The position numbers and the translations under genes are program-made. The notes under the pieces were generated by a model. That model saw only the letters and a program-made list of their open reading frames with translations. It was not told where the DNA came from and made no database searches. A stretch of 64,000 nucleotides of DNA from Polyodon spathula (taxonomy: Eukaryota > Chordata > Actinopteri > Acipenseriformes > Polyodontidae): positions 2,910,544-2,974,543 of the forward strand of contig NC_054570.1 in the NCBI RefSeq assembly GCF_017654505.1. Reading direction: 5' to 3'. This document shows, one piece after another, positions 1-12,984 of this stretch. Each line of letters starts with the position of its first letter. The stretch's first letter is position 1.

Positions 1-385
1 CTGCCAACCAGAGCCATGAACACAGCCAGCCCCACCTGAGAGAGAGAGAGGGAGAGAGAGCAGAGACAGGGGAGAGGAGACATTACTGCCAACCAGAGCC
101 ATGAACACAGCCAGCCCCACCTGAGAGAGAGAGAGGGAGAGAGAGCAGAGACAGGGGAGAGGAGACATTACTGCCAACCAGAGCCATGAACACAGCCAGC
201 CCCACCTGAGAGAGAGAGCAGAGACAGGGGAGAGGAGACATTACTGCCAACCAGAGCCATGAACACAGCCAGTCCCACCTGAGAGAGAGGGAGAGAGAGC
301 AGAGACAGGGGTTAGAGGAGAGACATAGGAGAGGAAAGAAGAGAGAATGGGGAGAGAGGAGACATTACTTCCAACCAGAGCCATG
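1..385. repeat. Tandem repeat of about 85 bp in MSH5 intron
   Basis: Copies begin near 1, 86, 171 and 244, with a degenerate one near 369. Each starts ctgccaaccagagccatgaa and continues into a purine-rich (GA)n stretch. The array lies just downstream (minus-strand sense) of the MSH5 Walker A exon, so it is intronic. No coding potential is supported. Confidence 0.85.
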
Positions 386-431
386 GACAGCCAGAACCAC
401 CACCACCCCAAACCCCCCCCCCGTGTCTCGC

Positions 432-3400
432 CTGTTTCAGGTAGACGCTCTTGCCGCAGGAGTTGGGTCCTGTGATCACCTTCATCTTGCCCTCATCTGT
501 AGAGCTGAGCACCGGGTTCGACACGTACATGCCAGTGCACATCTCAACCAGGGGGTGCCTGAGGGGAGGGAAGGAGTGGCAATACTCTAACAATGGGCAA
601 TGCTCTACTCCACTACACCACAATACTGTGATGTGCTATACAGTACTGATCTGTACAGTCTAATACTCAGCAATACTGGGCATGCTCTGAAATGTTGAAC
701 AGGACTCTGATATTGTGCTATACTTTTTAATAACCTGCACTGTTGTACAATACTCTAACATACTCTAATATTGTTCAATACTCCACAATACTGTATCATA
801 CTCTGTCTAATTGCAATGCAATGGGAGCTTTATTTCCATCCATGGACTGTATAACACTGTGCAGTACTACACAATACTCTAGAATGCTGTATAAAAAGCC
901 TCCAACACTATGCAATGCACTGTCTATTACTCTGCAAACCTGTACAATACTCTACAATACTCAACAATGCATTTTACAATACTCTACAGTGCTTTGCAAT
1001 ACTCTCCATAGCTGTACAATAATCTCTAATACTCTGCAATGCTGAGCAGTGCTGTGCATTGCAGTCCAACCTGCAATCCCGGATGCTGATGCTGTGCTGG
1101 GTGGACAGGGTCGGTCTGCAGTAGGAGAACTCTCTGGAAGCCAGCGCCAGGGAGATGAGGCAGTCCAGCTGGGCGGAGTACTCCATCACCTTGTACAGGA
1201 CCGGGCCCTTCTCCACCACCTTCTCCTGCAGCTGCGTCATCACTGCCGTCTCCAGATCTGAGGGGCCAGCAGGGACAGAGAAACGCTTACCACAGGAAAA
1301 GCATGGCAAAGTGTAACAGAGCACAGTGGAAGCATGGCAAAGTGTAACATAGCACAGTAAAAGCATGTAGGAATACAGCCACACTATATAACACTAATAG
1401 AAAACCCTGTATAGAACTGCAGCAGCTTCCCAACATGATGTCCATAAAGTTGTAATCTAGTGCACTGGCATTGCCTGCTGTGTGCTGAGAAGAGCCTCGC
1501 TGTATGCTGTACACAGGGCAATGCTGGCGTGACCGCCCTATATAACACTAATATAAAACCCTGCAAAGCCTTACAGCAGATATTCAACATGAGTGTGTAA
1601 ACAGAAGTTCTATCTGGTGTTTGTCTGCCAGAGCCTTGCCGTTCTGTACTCACTGTGGTGACGGCTCTATGTAACTCAACAGCTCTAGTAAGGCTGTGCT
1701 GCTCACCACGTATCTCGCAGTGCAGGTCTCCGAGCATAGTGTCCAACTCCTTAGTCCTCTGGCTCCTGTAGTGTAGTCTGTCCTCAGACAGGAACTGCAA
1801 TGAGTGGGACAATCGTAAATTGAGGTATATGTAAAATGAGGATTTGGAAACTAGAGGCTGCTGTTTAGGGGGGGCGGGGTGACAAAGAGCGAATGAATCC
1901 TAGTCAACAATCTCCCTCCCGATCTGTGAGGGCGCTGTATTACAGAAACAGAGTGAATCGTACTGGTTGGTCTGGCAGTTTATTCCAGGGTCAGTCGGAA
2001 GCCAGCCATCCAGAAAGGGGGCGGAGTCACAATGCCCAAAGTCATCGCCCTAAAGTGGTATGCGATGTGTCAGTCATGAATTGGAGGAGACGTGATTGAA
2101 CTAGCTATCGCAGGGGGCGTGACTAAGGGTATAATAGGGGATGTGACGATGTAATCTGTTCCTTTGATGAGGTTATGAGAATGACTGAGAAAGGAAACGG
2201 ACTGTGAAAAGCGTATTGTGAGTGTTAAGTGTTTTGTTTGTTTGTGGACCGTAACTGTCTGTGTTTGCCACTGTTAGACAGCTAACACAAACCAGGAGCT
2301 GTCGCTGCAGGCCAGCATCTAGCCCCGTCTACATGACTGTCACTGTGATTACCTTGCACCTCACCTGCACTCAGGAGAAGTGACCGTGTCTGTGTTGTGT
2401 GTTGTTCTTTGTATTATCATTTCGGGACTGAACCCTGACGTTTATACGCTGGCAATACACATTGTTGTGCAGAGCCAGCATTACTATTTAATGGTCTCAA
2501 GCAGAAAAGAAAAAAAATAAAGAACTGTTTTGAACTGCAAACTTTGTGTCTGTCGTTGTTGGAGCACCTGCATAAGCACTGCAAACCACTCGATCACAGG
2601 GGGAAACTGCAAAATCACAGTGCAAATTTAGTTACAGTAAAGGGTGATTAGGTATATGGTAGGATAAGCCCTATACAGGCGTTGAAGTGTGTGGTTCTGG
2701 ATTACTGCTGCTAGCTATGTTGTGTAATATTGCTAGTCCAGCATACAGGTAGAAACATGTTTCTTCAAAAATTGTCCTGAAACTTTTTTCAAGCAGCGCG
2801 TGATCATTCCTGCTGCACAGTCCAAAAATGAAGGAAAGCCTTACTGCACTTCTAATTGCATTAAAACTTTGTAAAAGCTAGTGAAAGCACAGGAACAGAG
2901 TCGTGTGGAGAGCGGCGCGGACCATAATCTTTTAAATGAGCTAATCCAGAAATCTCTTTGTTTCTGGAAGCACAGAAACTTCCAGGATACACGAGGAAAC
3001 ATTTTGTCTGGAAACGTGGTTTCTCTTGTATGCAGGGCTTAAAGAGTAAGAGGGGCAGCTGGGTTTTTTATGAAATGTTCATTGAGATAATTGCTGCTGT
3101 CTTGTTACTGTTTAAAGCTGTTAAGCCTGAGGGTGCAGCTCAGTGCTTTGCTCTTTGTAATTATATCTGTGTGATAAATGAAAGAGACAAGCCCTATTTC
3201 AACATGCCACTTAATCAGCTATGAGCATGCACCTAAGTGTTGGGTAAGTTACTCTTAAAAAGTAATCCTGCTACAGTTACAAGTTACCTGAACAAAACTG
3301 TAACTAGTTACAGAAACTTATTACTTTGAAAAAATAAAATATAACTGGCTGCCTTCTCAGGCAGTTTATATTTTACAGAGATTATATTTTGGTTCAGTCA

Positions 3401-6400
3401 GGCTGCAGCTCGAAATATTCTTTGAAAATCCAGCTATCAAAGCCACTCGTTTCCTTCTATGAGTTTCAATGTATTGTAGTCACCCCGTCTAATAAACTGG
3501 GGGAGCTGGATTTGATGAGTTTTAGTTATTATATATTTTTCTTGGTTATCTGGTTTTTAACCTAGCTTTGGCCCCTATGGTTGGTGGCAGGATTACACCA
3601 GAATCATTGCCATCATATCTGTATGATGTGATATGTGAGGATAAGATCACTGTCCTAATGACATGTGTGTTTCCTCTCTGCGACCATGTGATTGTAGATA
3701 TTGTATTTAGTATTTGTCTTTATGGTTTTTAAAATGCTGTGTGTACAGTGGTCCGTACTGAACTCACCATGAAATCCAGACCTTCAATTTCAAAGTCCTT
3801 GTTCTCATCCATACTGGGAATGCGAGGCACAGACAGCAGGAATCCAATCTGCACAGACAGACAAGTAAAACAGATTACTTTATTTCCATGAGTCACAGTA
3901 CTACCCACAGGAATCTCCCTGTCCTTCCTCACTCTAACCACTAGAGCTGCCCTCCCTCCCAGCCCTTCTCAGCTCAACATAGACTGGCAAATTAATATAC
4001 TGTTAGTCCTTTATCAGTTTTGGTATCACTTAACTACTGGATTGTTTGAAATTATTTTTTTTTTAAAGTTATATTTCGCTGATTAAGCACACATACTTTC
4101 AAATATCAAATATGCTTTTTTTTCTCAGCAGCAGAATACTTTTATTTTAAACTTACCTATGACCCCTCCCCTCAGCCAGAGCAGTCAGTGTGTGACTGAC
4201 CCCAGCTCCCGAACCAGAGCAGTCAGTGTGTGGGTGACTGATCCCAGCTCCTGAGCCAGAGCACTCAGTGTGTGGGTGACTGACCCCAGCTCCTGAGCCA
4301 GAGCACTCAGTGTGTGGGTGACTGACCCCAGCTCCTGAGCCAGAGCACTCAGTGTGTGTGTGACTGACCCCAGCTCCTGAGCCAGAGCACTCAGTGTGTG
4401 TGTGACTGACCCCAGCTCCTGAGCCAGAGCAGTCAGTGTGTGTGTGACTGATCCCAGCTCCTGAATCGGAGCAGTCAGACCCCTCCCCCGAACCAGAGCA
4501 GTCAGTGTGTGGGTGACTGACCCCAGCTCCTGAGCCAGAGCAGTCAGTGTGTGTGTGACTGATCCCAGCTCCTGAATCGGAGCAGTCAGACCCCTCCCCC
4601 GAACCAGAGCAGTCAGTGTGTGTGTGTCTGATCCCAGCTCCTGAATCGGAGCAGTCAGTGTGTGTGACTGAGACCCCTCCCCTGAGCCAGAGCAGTCAGT
4701 GTGGGTGTGACTGATCCCAGCTCCTGAGCCAGAGCTCAGTGTGTGTGTGTCTGATCCCAGTTCCTGAATCGGAGCACTCAGTGTGTGTGTGACTGATCCC
4801 AGCTCCTGAGCCAGAGCTCAGTGTGTGTGTGTCTGATCCCAGCTCCTTGAATCGGAGCAGTCACAGTGTGTGTGACTGAGACCCCCCCCCCCCCGAACCA
4901 GAGCAGTCAGTGTGTGTGTGTCTGATCCCAGCTCCTGAATCGGAGCAGTCACAGTGTGTGTGACTGAGACCCCTCCCCCGAACCAGAGCAGTCAGTGTGT
5001 TGGTGACTGATCCCAGCTCCTGAGCCAGAGCAGTCAGTGTGTGGGTGACTGACCCCAGCTCCTGAGCCAGAGCAGTTAGTGTGTGTGTGTCCGATCCAAG
5101 CTCCTGAATCGGAACAGTCACAGTGTGTGTGACTGAGACCCCTCCCCCGAACCAGAACAGTCAGTGTGTGGGTGACTGATCCCAGCTCCTGAGCCAGAGC
5201 AGTCAGTGTGTGTGTGACTGATCCCAGCTCCTGAATCGGAGCAGTCAGACCCCTCCCCCGAACCAGAGCAGTCAGTGTGTGGGTGACTGATCCCAGCTCC
5301 TGAGCCAGAGCAGTCAGTGTGTGTGTGTCTGATCCCAGCTCCTGAATCGGAGCAGTCACAGTGTGTGTGACTGAGACCCCTCCCCTGAGCCAGAGCAGTC
5401 AGTGTGGGTGTGACTGACCCCAGCTCCTGAGCCAGAGCAGTCAGTGTGTGTGTGTCTGATCCCAGTTCCTGAATCGGAGCACTCAGTGTGTGTGTGACTG
5501 ATCCCAGCTCCTGAGCCAGAGCTCAGTGTGTGTGTATCTGATCCCAGCTCCTGAATCGGAGCAGTCACAGTGTGTGTGACTGAGACCCCCCCCCCCGAAC
5601 CAGAGCAGTCAGTGTGTGGGTGACTGACCCCAGCTCCTGAGCCAGAGCAGTCAGTGTGTGTGTGTCTGATCCCAGCTCCTGAATCGGAGCACTCAGTGTG
5701 TGTGTGTCTGATCCCAGCTCCTGAATCGGAGCACTCAGTGTGTGCCCTGCTCCGAGAGCATGCTCCACCAGAGGACACTGGGCTTTATGAACAGCCAGAG
5801 TGCTCTCTGATACCCTTGAGATTGGTGGTTAGTTGATTGTGGTGAACAGGCAGGATGTTCTTCAGAGATTTTTTTTCAGTTTGTTCAGTGGCCGCCTCTG
5901 TAAATTTAACAACTGACATTTCTGATACAAAGTTTTTGTTTCTGAAGTGCCAGAGCACAGCTCCATCATGGATTTCATCTGCCAGAGCGTCAATCCAGAG
6001 CACTCTGACAGCACTACACCCCCGGTCCCTCTTCAGCTGTGACCACTAGTGCCCTCCTCCCTCTTATCTTTCAATCTCTCTAACCGCTACAGCCAGTCTC
6101 CCAGTCCCTCCCTCACAGCCCCACTCAGCTCTAACCACTAAGGCCAGCCACCCTCCCTGTGTCTCCCAGTCCTCCTCGCCCCCTCACCAGGGGAATGTAG
6201 ATGACACTGCAGGATGGAATCTGACTGTCCAGATTGTCCAGCTCTTTCCTCGCCACATCAGTCAGGAAATCAGACAGACCCATCATCTTGCGCTTCTCTG
6301 AGGGGAGAGGAGGTGGGTAGAGTAGAATCCATTGGTCATGTTAGGCAATAATTTGTTTTGTGTAATGTACCAGGAGGTGTAACGTGATTCCAGAACTGTA

Positions 6401-7694
6401 ACAAATATTTGTTTATATCAGAATTTGGAAAGAAGACAACACTTGTTCTTTCTTCTGTAAAGACTAGCCTGTGTTAGGTGTGTCTATGGCTTCCACTAGT
6501 ATTCGAGTAACTGCAGAGAGAACCACTCAGAAAGACGGCACACATTATAGAAATTGCCTCACTTTCATCAATGGCAGGGTCCACGTTGGGTTTGATGGTG
6601 AAGTGTTTCTCTGCAATGCTGAGCTCGAAATCCACCTGCAGTCCAAAATCAGCAGGACACAGTGTGACACCTCAGAGGGAACTGCATGTTATTATACCAC
6701 GTTATAATATAAAACATGGATTGCTGTGTGCTGTTTACTGACAAACTGGTAAAAGTGTATGCGTGTGTCAGTGTTTCTCATTGTCTCAATGTGTTTCGGT
6801 GTCTCTGTGTATCAGCCAGCGTTAGTCAGGAATTAGCAGTATTTCTAAGAGTGTCCACTAGAGGTCGTGAAAGAGCTGTAATGCATGTAGATACAAATCA
6901 GGTGTAAATAATTTGGTCAAAATAGTCATTAATTCTCTAATCAAGAGCCCTATAAAAGAAGTGTGAAAAGAAGTACAGTGAGAAACCATCAACAGCCCCT
7001 GTAGGGTGAGCTGGGGTTTGTTTGAGACCCAATGAGGACAATCTATATAGCTACTGTGTGTAACCTTTCTCATGGTTTTGTTGGGAAAACAGCTTGGCTG
7101 TCCCAACCATTTAGTTAGGGAAACCAAGTGTTTAGCTAGCGCTCCATGGGGGAGTTTTGTCTGCTGTTTGTTTATTTTGTTTGTTTTGGTTTCTCTGTGC
7201 ACTGCAAATAAAATGCACCCTTACTTTGGAAAACTAACTGAAGTCTCCAGGTGCTTTACTGGGAAAAACCTGCTAAACGTCCACTTTATGACAGTCTCAT
7301 TGTGTCAGTGTGTGTGTGACTCAGACCCAATGTCTCCCATTGTGTGTCTCTCTGTATGTCAGTGTATCAGTGTGTGTGCCTCTCAGTGTGTCAGTGTCTC
7401 TGTCTATCTGTGTGTGTCTGTGTTAGTGTCTCATCATGCCATTTCTTTACCACTTTGCTGATCAGGCTGGATATGTAGTGCAGGTCCTCACTGAAAGCCT
7501 GGGAGATTTCTCTAAAGAGCTGCACAGACTGAGGCAGGGAGCACACTGTGTCTCTGATACACACAGCATTGTACGATATCTACAAAGAGAGGGGGAGAGA
7601 GTAAGTGTACTGCAACTGCAACCAAGATGTTTTGTTCCTCTCCCTCTCTCTGCCTGTATAAAACCAGCTTGTGCCGGTCAGTCCATATAGATAT

Positions 7695-7748
<54 letters not shown>

Positions 7749-10700
7749 AATTCATTCCACGTCATTTTAATTTGGATTTACCTTGTAGAGGGCCTGCCAG
7801 TCACTCACTTTGGTGTTAGACAGGGTCATTCTCCTCAGCATAGCCTGCAATAAAAACCAGCACATCACAAACACCACTCTCACTGTCCCTCTCTCCTTCT
7901 CCTTCCTCATATCCCTTCCACTTCCTGCCCTTCTCCTCCTATCTCTCCATCCTCTCTGCCTTCTATCCCTTATCTCCTATCAGTTTCCCATCTCTCACTC
8001 CTTTCTCTCCTCTGTCCCCTGTTCTTCAAGCAGTCCTGCAGTGTTGTCAGCCCCTGTCTCTCTCTCTCTCTCCCCCTCACCCTCTCTCTTCCCTCTCCCC
8101 TCTCTCACCGGGATGCCCTTGATGTTCTTCAGGCAGTCCTGCAGTGTTGTCAGCACCTGGTTGTTCCGCGGGGAGGTGAAGAACTCGATCACCTCCTGGC
8201 GCATATTGAGCACGGCCAGGTCTCGAGTGGGTCTGAGAAACCAGCGGCTACATGGAGAGGAAGGGAGAGAGGAGGGAGGGACAAAGAGGAGAGGAGAGAA
8301 GAGGAAGGGACAAGGGGGAGAGGAAACACATCAAGATGACATTCATGCAGACAGAAAGTGACCCTGCAATGGCAATGCAGACAGAAAGCCAGTGCATTGA
8401 TTCTGCACTGTGTAGCAATGGAAACACATGGGCACGTACCGCATCAGCCTGGATCCAAACTTGGACTTGCAGCGGTTCAGAATTCCTACAAGTACAAATG
8501 TCAAAAATGTAAAATGAGTTTGGATAGTGGTCTCAACTACCTGACCGCTCCCTCACCCAGAGAGACAGCTTCTATCTTTTAGAACTTTAAAGTGTTCTCG
8601 ATGCATCGACTTTCGATTATTACCTGTTTGATAATTCAGTGTGCACCTCTACAAATCACGCTGGCTCCCCTTTATTGAGGAAGTTTTTTCACATTTCAAA
8701 CAGCTTCCCTCACCGTACAGGCTCATGCCTTCCTTGACTCCTGAAGCCAGTTTGTATATGGACGGATGGGGCTCAGCTTTGAAAATCTGCAGAACGCTGG
8801 AGGAAAAAAAAACACACACAGATAGAGAGAAATATTTGGGGTGATTCGCAAAGATTACTCCAAAAACGAATTATTCTGTTCTGCCTGCCTGCTACGCTAT
8901 CACAGCCCCAGTGTAGTTCTATATCATATTTGGCTCAGAGGTCTTGTCAAAATGTGACTCTTGTTTTATGGCTTTAAAGTTTAGCACCATTAAAAACACT
9001 GACAAACTTACCAGTATGTGTCATGGTCTATGTACACCAGATTGTTTCTGAAATCAAAAAGAAGGAAAATGAATAGACTGATCGGACACACACAGGTTCA
9101 CACACACAGAGGAAGAGTCTGACGCACACAGACACACAAAGACCGGTGCAGTCAAATATACAGACAGACAGACACAAACTCACACACATACAATCACACA
9201 CACACACAGACAGACTGACAGAGACACAGACACACGCACAGACTCACACACAGACTCACGCAGACACACACTCAGATACAATCACACATGCACACAGGCT
9301 CTGACAGAGACACACACAAACACACAGCATGTTGGGAGCACCCTACAACAGAAATTGCTTGAAGGCGAGGATGGGCACCCTCACACTGCTGTCCTCCAGC
9401 TCCACCCCCACTCTCCTTCTCTCCATAAACCTGAGGAGACCCCCCACAGCGCACATCTGAGACACAGGGGAGGGGGAGGGAGAGAAAAGGAGGGAAAGAA
9501 GAGAAAAGGGAGATCTCCATTCAAAATCATTTTGAGGATCTTTTAGGATCTTTCGCCTCACTGCGAGATGCAGATGAAACACACAGACCCTTTGGTGCAA
9601 GCATTTAAAAGTAAACATACACCCAATTCCTATATGCACAGTGAAATCAGTCCGCAAAAAACTCTGATGACGTTCCCAGTATCACACAAACAAAAAAATA
9701 ATAATCTGCTATTTATAATATTGCAATAAAATGTTTTGGTAATAATTAGATTTAGTGGAATTACATTTCCCATCTTTTGTTTCTATGATAAACCGTTTCT
9801 CGAGCTTAGGTTAACAAATAATCCAACGCAAGCAAAAGGTTTCGTTTGTGACTTTTGCAACTGGACAGATTCCCGACTGAAATGGATTTGGTCTCAGATC
9901 TGTTGCTGATGGAAATGAACAAGCCTGATTTCAAACGACTTTCAAGTCAATCTCAGTGAAAGATGGAAATGAGGCATTAAACAACTATTATACCCCTACC
10001 CCTGCCCTGTTCTGCCCCAGCTGTACCCCTGTTCTGCTCCATTACCATCTGCAGGCAGTCAAAGGGGAGGAGAGAGGAGAGGTAGTGGATGCGCTCAGCT
10101 TCAGTCAGGCTGGCTGGAACGAAGGGCAGGTGAGCTGATAACACTCTTTGCTTACTGATCTCAATACCTGCAACACAGAGAGGGAGAGGGGGGCTGGGAG
10201 ATGGAGGAAAGGACTGGGAGTGACAGAGAGGGAGGACTTTGAAAGTCTGGGAGAGAAGAAAGGGTCTGTGAGAGACTGTGACAGATTGTGGGACTGGGAG
10301 GGATGGGGCAAGAGGAGAAAGGGACCGAGAGAGAGGAGAGAAGGACTGGGAGAAGTGAGATGGACGGAGAAACTAAGAGAGACTAGAAGAGGGTATGGAA
10401 CAAATGGCAGGTGAGCTGAGAAGGGACCGGGAGGGGAGGGAGTCTGGCTCTAGTACTTAGAGCTGATGAGGGACTGTGAGGGAGGGAAGGGAATGTGGCT
10501 GGTTTTAGTGGTTAGAGCTAAGGGACAGGGAGGGGAGTGAGGTTGGCTCTAGTGTTAGTTAGGAAGGGGAGCGGGATGCTTTACACACATGTGAAGAAAT
10601 ATTTTTCAATAAGGAATGTGGCTGCTTACCAAAATCAGCACTGGGGTAGAGGACTATTTCTGGTTTCTCTTGAGTGCTGCCTGGTGAGATAAGATAAGAG

Positions 10701-12309
10701 CAGAGAGGAGAGGACAGACTGAGAGGGAGGGGGACTCGATTCATTTTTCAGTACAATAATCCTCACACAAATAAAGAGTACTTCTTCAAATGGACCTACT
10801 CAGTTTCTTTAGGTGCTCTGAAACACTGCGATCCTGTTTAGCGCTTGAAATGATACAGAGCGGCTGGACCTCTTCAATAACTAGGGGGACAGAACCAAAC
10901 ACCAGGATGGTTAGCTCACACCAGAACGAAGGGCTCACTAAGGGAACACAATCAGGGATATATAAACAACAATTACAAATCAGGACTATATCATTACAAA
11001 TGTCACCTTCTGACTGAGTGTGTCCCTGATGTGACATTGGTAAAATGGCCCTTTGACAGAGTTCTACTAAAATCTTTTTTTTTTTTTTTTTAAACTAAAA
11101 TGTTTTACAAGCAATTATAATAATGCTGAACTGCAGCTGCATTACAATTAGAATAATGTTAGACTGCTGGTTCAGTGTAATTATAATGACAAACTGCAGG
11201 GACAAAGTTGTTAAGAGAATGTTACACTGCAGACGGAATGAAATTATAATGTTACAATACATTTTAATTAGAGTTGTTAGATTTTGTTTTACTTTATTTA
11301 AACTTAGACATATCGGAGATGCTGGTAGCCATTTAGATAATCCCTATTATGAACACAATAATGCAGTTTAAATTACTGCAATATTAATGTCTAATATTAA
11401 AAATATATATACTAATCTTTATATAGTGCCTTTCATAGAGGACCACCATCACAAAGTGCTTTACAAGATAAGAGACTAGGGTGTGTGAACCATGCATCAG
11501 CTGCAGAGTCGCTTACAACAACGTCTCACCCCAAAGACGCAGAACAAGGAGGTTCAGTGACTCACTCAGGGTCACACAGTGAGTCAGTGGCTGAGCTGGG
11601 ATTTGATCCTACTGGTTACAAGCCCGTATCTTTAACCACTGGACCTCACAACCAATGTCTATATGGTTTCACTGACCCTGCTCAGGACTATCCAATGTTA
11701 CTATACGTACAGAAGTCCTTATCGAGGGTCTGTGAAACTAGCCGCTAAGGTTTAAATGTTAATCTGCAGTTTCAACTGTCCATGTGCACCTTTGTCCAGC
11801 AGTTTAAGGTTGAAGTCATCCTGTGTGTCTGGCATGTAGTGAACACTGTAGTCCGCAGTGTCATAGTATGCCACTCCCAGCTGCCCGCGATGACACACCA
11901 TGCTCAGATACACCTGCAATACACAACACACAGCTCAATGAGGGGGCAAGGGGGCACAGACAGGGTTCCAATCTGGGGGAGGGGGCTAGGTGGCGCTAGT
12001 GGATTTAATTCAATACTCAAAACAGCAGCTACAATTCTACAGTAACTTTATATAGGGACTGGGAAGGAGGGAGGGAAGCTGTCTCTGGTGGTTAGAGCTG
12101 GGGAGGGTGGGACTGGTAGAGAGGCTGCTCTAGCTTTGTGGTTATGTTAAACTTGAGCTACAATCCTATAGCGCTGTTAAACTGCACCTGTAGCACAATG
12201 CGTTCATTATTATAAGAAGGGGTTGTGGTACCTCACTGGGGCCCAAGTCTTCATCCTCCCCATCGCCATCTCCTGCCAGTGTGCGGGAACCCCAGTCCTG
12301 ATCCGTCAT
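432..12309 (-). CDS. MSH5: MSH5, MutS homolog 5 (partial; 18 exons, 3' part outside window)
   Basis: MSH5 pairs with MSH4 to form the meiosis-specific MutS-gamma clamp that stabilises recombination intermediates and promotes crossovers; it does not repair mismatches. Coding exons in transcript order: 12309-12232, 11913-11790, 10880-10800, 10680-10630, 10167-10046, 9456-9350, 9047-9012, 8796-8714, 8485-8440, 8247-8109, 7844-7782, 7579-7451, 6635-6563, 6297-6188, 3848-3768, 1794-1707, 1257-1071, 558-432. The phases join to 575 codons without a stop. Recognisable blocks include GVELED (exon 6), NTKVSDW (exon 11), [10 protein letters not shown] (exon 14), [12 protein letters not shown] (exon 16) and the Walker A loop GPNSCGKS (exon 18). 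The start ATG (MTDQDW) follows a splice acceptor at 12321, so the 5' UTR is split. The last visible exon ends at a non-canonical GC donor. The ATPase core beyond Walker A and the C-terminus lie left of position 1. Synteny with CLIC1 agrees with the mammalian class III region. Confidence 0.95.
590..1060. repeat. Degenerate short tandem repeat (caatactctacaatactc-like)
   Basis: MSH5 intronic sequence built from imperfect repeats of a motif like acaatactctacaatactc. It sits between MSH5 exons 17 and 18. Open frames through it simply follow the repeat and are not genes. Confidence 0.6.
2160..2560 (+). repeat. Possible solo LTR or retroelement 3' end
   Basis: This T/G-rich segment in an MSH5 intron ends with aaaaaaaataaagaactg, an AATAAA followed by a T/G-rich stretch, as in LTR or LINE 3' ends. 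No internal coding region, primer-binding site or target duplication was identified, so the call is tentative. The rest of 1.8-3.7 kb shows no gene. Confidence 0.25.
4170..5745. repeat. Minisatellite of about 42 bp, ~1.6 kb long, in MSH5 intron
   Basis: Dozens of variant copies of gagccagagcagtcagtgtg followed by tgtgactgatcccagctcct occupy the intron between MSH5 exons 14 and 15. Units alternate between subtypes (ctgaatcgg and ctgagcca ends; some with a cccctcccccgaa insert). The minus strand stays open for over 100 codons in several frames, which is a repeat effect and not a protein. Confidence 0.95.
7696..7747. repeat. 52-nt poly(G) tract in MSH5 intron
   Basis: An uninterrupted run of 52 G on the plus strand (C in the transcript) lies in the 202-nt intron between MSH5 exons 11 and 12, 34 nt from the exon 11 donor. 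Such length is rare and difficult to sequence, so the exact length may be unreliable. Confidence 0.9.
9838..9975. repeat. Fragment of dispersed repeat (family shared with 34.7 and 58.2 kb)
   Basis: The segment with ggatttggtctcagatctg and cctgatttcaaacgactttc recurs in longer form at 34730-35060 and 58140-58540. It lies in an MSH5 intron. No coding capacity is seen, and the transposon class is not recognised. Confidence 0.55.
11405..11650 (-). repeat. tRNA-derived SINE, minus orientation
   Basis: The tail side carries tagtgcctttcatagaggac and caccatcacaaagtgcttta; the head side holds a degenerate box B (reverse complement of gggatttgatcc) and ends near a reversed tagtggtt-type box A. The same family occurs at 29195-29425, 42958-43160 and 53045-53315. 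It is inserted in MSH5 intron 2. Confidence 0.8.
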
Positions 12310-12328
12310 CACTGCTCCCTCTGAGAAA

Positions 12329-12675
12329 CACACAAACAGCAGCGGTCAGGCATCAAGAAACCAGGTCCCATTTCAAACACACAAACAGCAGCGGTCAGGC
12401 ATCAAGAAACCAGGTCCCATTTCAAACACACAAACAGCAGCGGTCAGGGGTCAAGAAACCAGGTCCCATTTCAAACACACAAACAGCAGCGGTCAGGCGT
12501 CAAGAAACCAGGTCCCATTTCAAACACACAAACAGCAGCGGTCAGGCATCAAGAAACCAGGTCCCATTTCAAACACACAAACAGCAGCGGTCAGGCATCA
12601 AGAAACCAGGTCCCATTTCAAACACACAAACAGCAGCGGTCAGGGGTCAAGAAACCAGGTCCCATTTCAAACACA
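12329..12675. repeat. 49-bp minisatellite, 7 copies, next to first coding exon of MSH5
   Basis: Seven head-to-tail copies of acacaaacagcagcggtcag followed by gcatcaagaaaccaggtccc and atttcaa, with very few differences. The array abuts the acceptor of the first MSH5 coding exon (acceptor AG at 12321-12322) on its intron side. Confidence 0.95.
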
Positions 12676-12779
12676 ACCGGTAAATATTTAATTATAACTG
12701 ACGACTCTTGACCACCATTCACACAGGAAGGCTTGCATGTCAATTAAATTATAAAATACGCGGTTTATTACCTCAGTCG

Positions 12780-12960
12780 TGTCACCCGTTAGCTTCTTTC
12801 CCGTTACCTCGAGGTTTCCTGTCAGCCTCTTTCTTTTTGCCGCTTCTATTTGCGCGGGAATCTCAGTGTTGGAATAAAGGGGGCTGGATTCGCTTGTCGC
12901 CGTGGAAACGCGCGCGCGCGTCCCTTCGCCTTTTCGCTGAGTAATACAGACCTGTCAACT
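12780..12960 (-). promoter_or_regulatory. Putative MSH5 promoter / 5' UTR region
   Basis: This is the only CpG-rich patch upstream of the first MSH5 coding exon, including gaaacgcgcgcgcgcgtccc near 12905. Because the start codon follows a splice acceptor, a non-coding first exon must lie further upstream, and this patch is the natural place. No TATA box is evident. The exact start site is not determined. Confidence 0.4.
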
Positions 12961-12984
12961 CTCCCGCAGTCTGAGATCTCTAGA

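Noticed and set aside
4861..5778. Overlapping [13 protein letters not shown] repeat ORFs
   Set aside because: Products of the 42-bp MSH5-intron minisatellite, antisense or sense to an intron, without conserved neighbours.
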